This document shows positions 56,314 through 64,000 of a stretch of 64,000 nt of DNA, in pieces. Position 1 is the stretch's first letter; each line of letters begins with the position of its first letter. This DNA comes from Scomber scombrus (taxonomy: Eukaryota; Chordata; Actinopteri; Scombriformes; Scombridae), in assembly GCF_963691925.1 (NCBI RefSeq), contig NC_084976.1, forward strand, positions 14,425,735-14,489,734, written 5' to 3'. A program made the position numbers and the translations under genes. The notes under the pieces are model-generated. The model was not told where the DNA came from and did not search any database. It worked only from the letters and a program-made list of their open reading frames with translations.

Positions 56314-59050
56314 AATTATATCAAACTGCTTTTGATGTGTTGTGATTAATGCTATGTGCCATGTGTTTTATTATGTTGTTTTCTTTGCTATATGTTTTTA
56401 GTATTTAGTCTATGATACATGCATTTAGTGTGTTTTTCTATGATTATTTTAACATGTTATTAAAATTCCTAAGAATCCTTTAAAAAAAACCCTTGATTAC
56501 TTCTTAATATACCCATGAAAATATATTTAAATTTTTTTTTGAAGGTCTAGGGCCCTGGAGCACTAGCTCACTGATAAACTTAGACTAATATGAAGCTATA
56601 GCTCCTTATTTAAAATATGGTTTGCTATCTTGATGTCTAAGTTTTGCCATTCAGCAACAGGTTATGTTTACATTGTATCATTAACAGTGGGGGTGAGGAG
56701 AAACCAGAGCCATGAAACAAAGCTGTTGCTTTACCAGATGATTAACCAATCTCATTTTGTGGTCAGAAGATATGTGTACTAGCAGAAAAAAATCACATTG
56801 TAAGTGGCTAAGATAAGATTTATTTCATTTTGGTTGGCCAACAGTGTGCATGATAGGGTGAGGACTGCAGTGCTGTTAATCTACACGTAAAAGGAAGCAA
56901 GAGAAGTTGTTGGGGTACCAAATAAAGATGCCCCCCAGGCACCTTCTTGGAGATGCTGTGGCATCAAGCAACTTGGAGGAGACCCTGGAAAAGATTCAGC
57001 ACTCAATGTGCCTCTATGATCTTGGGAAAGGCCTACACAAGCTGGAAATGACTAAAAAGACATGTTTATATGCATTTCTTTTGAGCAATAGCTTATTTAA
57101 AACTAGATCAAGGACATCAATAATTGATTATGCATTTATTGAGTTTACTGTGCACATCACTTAAATTGTTAGATTTCCATCCAAATGTTCACTTTGTCAA
57201 GTTGGCTTTGTACGTTTAGTTTTTCTTACAGCTCTTAAATGCTGCAGAAGAGGAACTACTTCCTACTCACAACCACAAGGCAATAATGGTAATGACAAAC
57301 TAAATAGCCTGAAGATGATTTAAGTTTTCTAATTGCCTTGATGATTAGTTGCTCAGTCTGTATAAATGTGAACATAAAATGTATACAACATTGCATTAAC
57401 TCAACTGTGCGTAGTTACACAATGCCCGCTGGTCAGACGTAGGCTGATAAATAGATAGATCCTTGAGCTCAAACGAAACATGAAACACTTAAAACAATTT
57501 AATAACAAAGGCTGAGATTATAACTTCCCTCCCCCAGTGGAAAAAGAGATGCAGTACATGGCTGGGGGACTGACCGGATGACCAGCATCTTTCCCTGGAG
57601 AGCCATGTTTAAAAACCCTCTTCTGGTTGATTAGAGTGCTGTGGAGTAGCTTGGATATTCCGAATGGTTCATGGTTGCTATTGTCATGCATAACATGACC
57701 TCCAGCTTAAGAGATGGTGCAGGCAGTACATAAAGATTCTGCACATATTAAAGGATCTGAGCCTCTAAAGAAATAAAACTAATTCTACCTAGTCCTGTGG
57801 TGGGCCTCAGTGTTGGATACCCAGCTGAGCATCTGAACTAAGCTTAGTCCTTTTGTTTCATTCTTAATTAAATGAGATAAATTGCAAACCAACATACAGA
57901 TATAAACTGATAAATCAAATTGAGAGCAATAATATGTCGATTAAATGCTCATTGCACATGTCAAATCAATGGTAAGACCTGTAAAAGCTCAAATAATAAT
58001 GCATACTGTGCATTGGTCATGAATAGCCACTATTCAGTTGCTCCAGTAGTAGTCTGATAAGAACTGCTCCTCATCTCATCACTTTTTTGTCCAAATCACC
58101 TGATTACTGACTCCAAAACTTTAAGCATGTCAAATAGTAGAAACTTTATGGTTGCCCAAACAGAGCAGGAACTACAGCAATTCATATTTACAATGTTGCA
58201 GTCTCAAGGCTTGTGTTTGACTGTGACTGTGACATTCAGTACTGCAAACTCTGCATCAGAATAAGGGCTTTCTTGGGGGGCAGTAACAATAGTCTTCTGA
58301 CCTGACTCACAGTTTCCATTGTATCTGTGATGCCAAGAGGCTTTTCCATATGATGATTATGAACTGTATCAACATTTTCAGTGTATGGATATTGCATTTA
58401 TGTTGTTTACTTTCCCATACGACTTCAGCATTTCATGCAGGTCTTCTGGGGGTACTATGATCTCATGGTCGCTCTTGACTGTGTGAGCAATTCATGAAGT
58501 TGGGATATTGGTCATTAATTACTCTCTCCTGCTAAAAGAAAAAAAAACCCAACATATTGGCGATGACTTATAAGACAATACATCCTGTGACTCAGTGAAA
58601 GATGATGAGTATAAACTTTAGCTCCATTGAACAGACTACATCTATTTAAATGTGCTCAAAGAAGCAATAATTATAGGAAGAGGCAGGAGAGATGGCTTTC
58701 CCTGAAGCTTGTTGTCAATCTGGGCAAATCTTTGACCTGTTTGTACATCCCTGGACAGTAAAACCTAAAATCAACCAAATCCTCATTTTGCAAAGTTGTT
58801 TGTTTTGAATCATTATTTGTAAGCCAAGTGGAGTTTTTCTACTCACTCACATTTTTCTGAAATATTAACATATAATCTCCTATATTATAGGAGTTATGTT
58901 CCATCAGTGCGACCAATCACATAAATGAGAAATAATTATTCACTGATCCTACGTGTCTAAGGCTTCATACCACTTTCTTTAAAAATTAAACTGAGGTTAC
59001 ACATTATATGCAATAAACATTTCAGTGTTCTAAAATGTTGAGACATGGAG
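56314..59050. other. Gene-poor intergenic DNA
   Basis: AT-rich with only short ORFs of no recognisable family. No tRNA-like, snoRNA-like or repeat signature that I can support. Confidence 0.55.
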
Positions 59051-59059
59051 AAGCAGAAA

Positions 59060-59346
59060 TCTGCAGGTCTGCTGCGACTCTGTTCTTTTAAATCAGGTCT
59101 GAACTTTTCTTTTTGCCGCTGCCTTTTTAAAAATCAAATTTCAGGCTTTTGATTAACATTTACTCTCCTGTTTCATCTATCTTATTCTTTTTTAGCTTAT
59201 ATTTATTTTAAATGTAACACTTTTAAAATTGTATTTAAATATTTTTTATAGTGCTTTTTTACATTGTCTTGATGCCTTTTATGTTTTATGCAAAGCACTT
59301 TGAATAGCAATGTTTAAATGTGCTAAACAAATAAACTTGCCTTGCC
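59060..59346 (+). mobile_element. LINE 3'-end fragment
   Basis: T-rich tail closed by GCAAAGCACTTTGAATAGCA and ACAAATAAACTTGCCTTGCC, the terminal sequence of a common fish LINE family. It is related to the fragment at 15280-15560. Truncated and non-coding. Confidence 0.6.
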
Positions 59347-61585
59347 TAACAAACTAACAGTTGTCATGAGTGAATAGTCAGTGCTATAAAAATAACTTCC
59401 AGTCATTCCATGCAGAGGTTTTATCCTGAGCTGAGGGTGAATTCACACTGGGTTATATTTGAATATGAAGGCAAAGAATGTTCAAAGAGCTGACTGATAT
59501 CGCATAAAGGTAGTAACTTTAGCATTACAAACTAATGTCCAACCTCTATTAATGAATGTGATTCAACATGGACTGAATCTGGGAGGAAATGAGAGTCTGT
59601 AAGAGGGAGTAAATGGAGAGAAACTCAGGGTTTGTTAAAGAAAACCTCTCAGTCAGCAAGTTGGGTTCTGACAGTCACTTACCATGATAACTGACCTAGA
59701 TTTTAAGTTACCTCTCTGGAACTGAAAACCCAGAGTTTCCCTCGTCTCAGGGTTAACAAACAGAAAGAGTTTTCACTAATCCCTCTGAAGACTCACTGGA
59801 CTTTGATCTTGTGATTCCCCCAATTTAATCACATTGAATCAACCAAACAGATAGCTCAAGAAAAGCAGAGTGACTACTCAGACATAACTGAAAATGTCCG
59901 ATGTGACTGGGCCCACATCACTGGAACTAGTTCAAAATATTGAGTAAGTTAACAGTGTTAACAATAGATACAAGTGTATGATATGACGATAAAAGCAAAC
60001 AGTTTAACATCATTATGGTTATGCAGCACATATATGAAGCTGCAAACCTGCTAAGGCGGTGGGGAGAGGAAACACAGCCAGTTTAAAAAGATAAGATTAT
60101 AATAAAGAATAAAAGTTGAGCCAATTAAAATATTTGAATTCAATACTGACATTACATTACATTACTACTTCTTGTACAACAACTGGGCTCATAGAAACGC
60201 CCATTTTACAGAAACCAGGATTGCTGTATGTTACCATGACATCTAATGTCCTGAAACACCTGCTATGGATGTTCTTAAACGGGCATGTCTTCAGAGACAA
60301 TGTTACATCTCATTTAACTGTGGCCACAAGTCCAAGTATGAGTTATATGAATAACTTAATTTAATTTTAGATTAGATTAATTTTAGACCATGACTATTGG
60401 CCTTCTCACCAATAAATCTCATTTAAACCCTGTGGCAATTATTGCTTTATCTACTTAGTGGCTTAATCTGATGTCTTAATTCACATTTTTTATAGTTTTA
60501 AAGAAACTGCAAACTACCATATCTTGCTCAACAACTATATGCTCAGAAATTGGTCATTACGCACTTCTGACATATACACAACTGGTCTCAAACCCAAGAT
60601 AGATTATAACTCTTTGCTCTTAAATCCTTATAGCTGATGTACCTTACACATAAATCTTTTTTTTTGGCAGCGTTTTAATTCTTCATTCTACATGGTTTAT
60701 ATGTAGCATCTTGTGGGTGTCAGTATTGCAAATGCCTCTCTTATTTCCATTTCTTCAGGTCTGTATGCATGATTCATTTATCTTGACTCTTCATTTAATG
60801 TAATGATGTTAGCTGAGAACTTTTAAGTATTGGGTCAAATGAAGTGATGCCGTCACACTCTGAAGAAATACAAACAACACAAACTAAACTCGTTGACTTT
60901 ATTCCTTAATCGAATGCATCAACACAACTTTCTTAAGAAAACTTAACATCTTATTGTGAAAAGAATATTCAGTTAGAACATTTTTCAAATGTTCAGACAA
61001 GATACTTATCAATATCAAAAAATGCAACCCATAATAAACACAAAAATTATTAACCGAAAATTACAAAATTATCTACAGTAAAATATAGAAAAAAAGATTT
61101 TAAGATTACCAGTTTGAAGTCTATTTTACATATTGCCAACAAAGCTGACTAAAAACTATTCCAAAATATGATCAATGATCATGTTTGATCAAATATTCGA
61201 ACCTTTATTCAAGGTATTTTATAAAGACCTTATCCCATCATGCTTTGTCTGTATTCATCACATAGAATATTAAACAGCTTTAAACAATTTTGTATGAGGT
61301 CATACATTTAAACACCATCAAGAAACTATGTGGCTAATTATTTGTATACAAATTCCATTACTAGAGCTAACAATATATACAATCTCAATAGAAACGCGGG
61401 AGAATATGCTTTGTCACGACATGAGCAAAGAGCTTTGTAATTCTGTAACAAGGGCCAAAAATACAAATTGGATCTAAATTGTGATTACAGGTGGAAGTAC
61501 GCAGTCAGATGTGAGGCATGAAAGGGATTTCAAGTTACTTTAGTAACAAAAAAGGGAACATAAGGTAGATGGTAGGTAACAACCG
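59347..61585 (-). other. Intergenic DNA and ZF-F 3' UTR
   Basis: AT-rich. A minus-strand AATAAAG at 60903-60898 would give ZF-F a 3' UTR of about 690 bp. Nothing else recognised. Confidence 0.5.
60898..60903 (-). promoter_or_regulatory. Candidate polyadenylation signal for ZF-F
   Basis: AATAAAGTC on the minus strand, 683 bp past the stop, followed by GTTTGTGTTGTTTGT, which suits a GT-rich downstream element. Confidence 0.5.
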
Positions 61586-64000
61586 TTAGTGAGAGGACCC
61601 AGCATGAGTCAACTGATGCTCCTCCAGTAGGTGAGGAAAAGCAAAGGCTTTGTCACATTCTGTGCATTCATATACAACTTGGCCAACATGACTTTCTTGA
61701 TGCTGCTTCAGAAGAGACCACTTGCTGAATGACTTGTAGCACATATCACAACGGTACTCTCCAACTTCTTGCTCAGCATGCATTCTCATATGCAAAGAAA
61801 GCTCTTGAGCAGTGTTGAACGCAGAGAGGCACTGGGTGCACTTGTTGAACTTGTTTTCGGCCAAGTTGGCTGTGTTTTCAGCAGCCAGTTTTTGCCGGTG
61901 TCTTCGCTCATGCTCTCTAAGATATCGCCTCACGGCAAATGTTTTTCCACAAAGCTCACATTTGAATGGCTTTCCATGGGGGTGGCGTTTATTTTGATGC
62001 TCCAACAGGCCACTTTTTGAGGAGAATTGCATTGAGCAAACAGGGCAATTGTACAAGTCCTCTCCAATGACATCAATTTCTTCCTCTTCTCCTGCAGCTT
62101 GGTAACAAGTTGGAGAGGGTGTCTTGATTGATGGCTTTGAATATCCAGTCTCCATTATGGCATGCTGTTGACGGGAGCAGTGGTGCTGGAGGAAAGCTTC
62201 ACTTCCCAAAAAGCTCTGGCCACACTTGGCGCATTCTAATTCAGTACCTGATGTCAGATGGCAGCGCTCATGTTCTTCAAGCTTGCTTGCAGAGGAAAAT
62301 ATCATTTTACAGATTTTGCATTTCAATGCATTGTCAGGATGTATGGGGAAATGATGCATCAGTTCAACGGCACTGAGGAAACACTGGTGGCAAACAGGAC
62401 ATATGAAACCATGTGAAGATCCTTCATCTTTAACTTCGGTGTTACCTTTAACTTCTGCAGCAGTAGCACTATTATGGCTCTTAAGATGGCTGAGGAAGTG
62501 GTGAGGAGAGGAAAAACTACTGTTGCATTGATTACATGGATATTCGCTGGTAGATGATGATAGCTGATGGGTGGTCCTGTGTTTTTTCAGGTGAGATGAA
62601 TGCAGGAAATATTTATGGCAGTCTGAACAGGAGTATGGTCGCTCTTTGGCTGCCATGCACCCATGCTCTGAGAGCTCTTCTGGGTCTTTGAAACGCTCAC
62701 TACAAACACCACAGCGATATTTAAGTTCTTTGGTGAATAGTGATGAACTTTCAAAGAGTGAAGCAGACTGTTCTCCTGTTGAAATTAAAGTAGGGACACG
62801 GTCACGTGACACAGAGTGGCTTTTCCGATGCTCAGCTCTACTACTCTTGGAGGGAAACACGTGATTGCATATGTCACATGGAAAGTTCTCTTCACGGTGG
62901 GTAGACATGTGTTCTGCTAACTGTGAGAGTCCTGTGAAGCTGAGGTGACACTTGGAACAACGATAAGGACGGCTCTTGCCATGAGTGTGTTTATGCTTGC
63001 GCAATGCAAAGAGAGAGACAAAACCCCTTCCACAAGTCTGACACTGAAATTCTGACTTGTGCATTCGCTGATGCTGCTGCAACTGGGAGGCCTGGAAAAA
63101 ACATTTACCACATTCTGCACATTCATGTGGTTTTTCACCCAAGTGACATCGCTGATGATCCTCAAGGCTTTCTGATGTTGGGAATGTCTTGCCACACACA
63201 TGGCATGGGAAGTATGGTGCAGAGTCTGAATCGCTATCATTACTTCTATTATTTTCATCCTCATCACTTTCTCCAGCTGTACTGACTTGACTGCTGGACT
63301 GTTGTTCAGTGCTGCCCTTTTCCTGTACAGTACTCTCAAGATCCTTCTGCTCTTTTTGATGCCATTTTCTGTAGTGTCTTGCAAGGGATTTTTTGACTGA
63401 GTAGGTCTTGTTACAGAAACGACAAGTAAATACATCATTTGGATGTTCTTCACTGTAATGATTGCATAAAGACTGTCTTGTCCAGAACCTATGATTACAC
63501 AGTTTACAAGAATAGGGTCTATTTGGGTCATGACAGGTTCTGTGGATTTCAAGATCAGTTACGGTGTAAACCATCTTAGAGCAGTCAGGGCAAGAGTATT
63601 TCTTATTAATACCATGCAACTTCATGTGCTTTTCAAGATTTCCTTGACTGGAGCACACTCGCCCACACTTACTACATGTATTGCGCTTTTTCTCTTGCTC
63701 TCTTCTTCCATGGTCTTCAAGGTGACTAATAAGCATCAAGCCATCTGTGAAGCTCATATCACATTCTGAGCATTGGTACTTCTCCCTACTTGAGTTGCTT
63801 TGCACCTGATTTCCGTCTGAACTTTGTGAGGATTCGTCCATCGAATCATCTTTGCAAGAGAAGTTGGTCTGTAAAACCCCAGTGCCTGTTGTTTTTGAAC
63901 CTTCGCTGAACACTAGAACAGAGTCAGTCAGTGCAAAATCAATCTCTGCTTTCAAAGGGACTTCCAACTGCTGGGGGGTACTCCCTGCTGAGAAATGTCC
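61586..64000 (-). CDS. ZF-F: poly-C2H2 zinc-finger protein (N-terminus beyond window)
   Basis: The minus-strand frame is open from the right edge to a stop at 61586, giving at least 804 aa. No in-frame ATG lies between the edge and residue 55 or so, and no acceptor is evident, so the true start or an upstream exon lies outside. About 70 Ser-rich, acidic residues precede roughly 21 C2H2 fingers running almost to the C-terminus. An acidic linker (ESDEDENNRSNDSDSDS) divides fingers 5 and 6. Other linkers are short but rarely TGEKP. Finger 11 (CGVCSERF) ends in Cys. The protein ends a few residues after the last finger. Probably a DNA-binding nuclear regulator. Orthologue not recognised; the many-finger, single-exon design resembles ZF-A. 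Confidence 0.9.
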   Translation of the reverse strand, partial: GHFSAGSTPQQLEVPLKAEIDFALTDSVLVFSEGSKTTGTGVLQTNFSCKDDSMDESSQSSDGNQVQSNSSREKYQCSECDMSFTDGLMLISHLEDHGRREQEKKRNTCSKCGRVCSSQGNLEKHMKLHGINKKYSCPDCSKMVYTVTDLEIHRTCHDPNRPYSCKLCNHRFWTRQSLCNHYSEEHPNDVFTCRFCNKTYSVKKSLARHYRKWHQKEQKDLESTVQEKGSTEQQSSSQVSTAGESDEDENNRSNDSDSDSAPYFPCHVCGKTFPTSESLEDHQRCHLGEKPHECAECGKCFFQASQLQQHQRMHKSEFQCQTCGRGFVSLFALRKHKHTHGKSRPYRCSKCHLSFTGLSQLAEHMSTHREENFPCDICNHVFPSKSSRAEHRKSHSVSRDRVPTLISTGEQSASLFESSSLFTKELKYRCGVCSERFKDPEELSEHGCMAAKERPYSCSDCHKYFLHSSHLKKHRTTHQLSSSTSEYPCNQCNSSFSSPHHFLSHLKSHNSATAAEVKGNTEVKDEGSSHGFICPVCHQCFLSAVELMHHFPIHPDNALKCKICKMIFSSASKLEEHERCHLTSGTELECAKCGQSFLGSEAFLQHHCSRQQHAIMETGYSKPSIKTPSPTCYQAAGEEEEIDVIGEDLYNCPVCSMQFSSKSGLLEHQNKRHPHGKPFKCELCGKTFAVRRYLREHERRHRQKLAAENTANLAENKFNKCTQCLSAFNTAQELSLHMRMHAEQEVGEYRCDMCYKSFSKWSLLKQHQESHVGQVVYECTECDKAFAFPHLLEEHQLTHAGSSH

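Noticed and set aside
56907..57164. 85-codon plus-strand ORF
   Set aside because: No recognisable motif, no splice or promoter context, and AT-rich composition like its surroundings.

Overview
The window is nuclear DNA of a ray-finned fish, probably a percomorph. Genes are spliced with GT-AG introns. Intergenic DNA is AT-rich and full of teleost-type repeats: hAT and Tc1 elements, degenerate LINEs, a TTAA-flanked MITE, and a hairpin-tailed repeat ending in (AAT)n. The trypsinogen gene has the usual fish sequence. No prokaryotic or viral gene is seen.

Layout. Eight protein genes are supported. Seven lie on the minus strand, and six of those encode large C2H2 zinc-finger proteins whose fingers sit in one very long last (or last visible) exon: ZF-A (1-6763, C-terminus outside the window), ZF-B (10332-16111), ZF-C (26552-30815), ZF-D (35445-37067), ZF-E (40744-43728) and ZF-F (61586-64000, N-terminus outside). 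The seventh minus-strand gene (17351-19397) encodes a Myb/SANT-like, Gln-rich DNA-binding protein of the NAIF1/MYPOP type. The only plus-strand gene is a complete five-exon trypsinogen (23608-24883), which converges tail-to-tail on ZF-C. Splice phases were checked by hand for every multi-exon model and all join in frame.

The zinc-finger genes look like an old local family. ZF-B and ZF-C end in the same unusual C-terminal finger (HYLQHA then R/Q-G). ZF-D and ZF-E share an N-terminal CxCGxEF finger and a degenerate finger. ZF-B carries a long disordered tail with about a dozen spaced tryptophans and four degenerate repeats. All are presumably nuclear DNA-binding regulators; trypsinogen is a secreted digestive zymogen with no evident functional tie to them.

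From 46.8 to 61.5 kb there is no gene. This tract holds a (CA)45 run, a complete hAT element with an 8-bp target duplication, three LINE remnants, and a 54.46-56.31 kb repeat whose hairpin 3' end is tandemly repeated five times and whose body carries several CTCF-like motifs. 56.3-61.5 kb is otherwise featureless apart from a LINE tail. No tRNA, rRNA or CRISPR was found.
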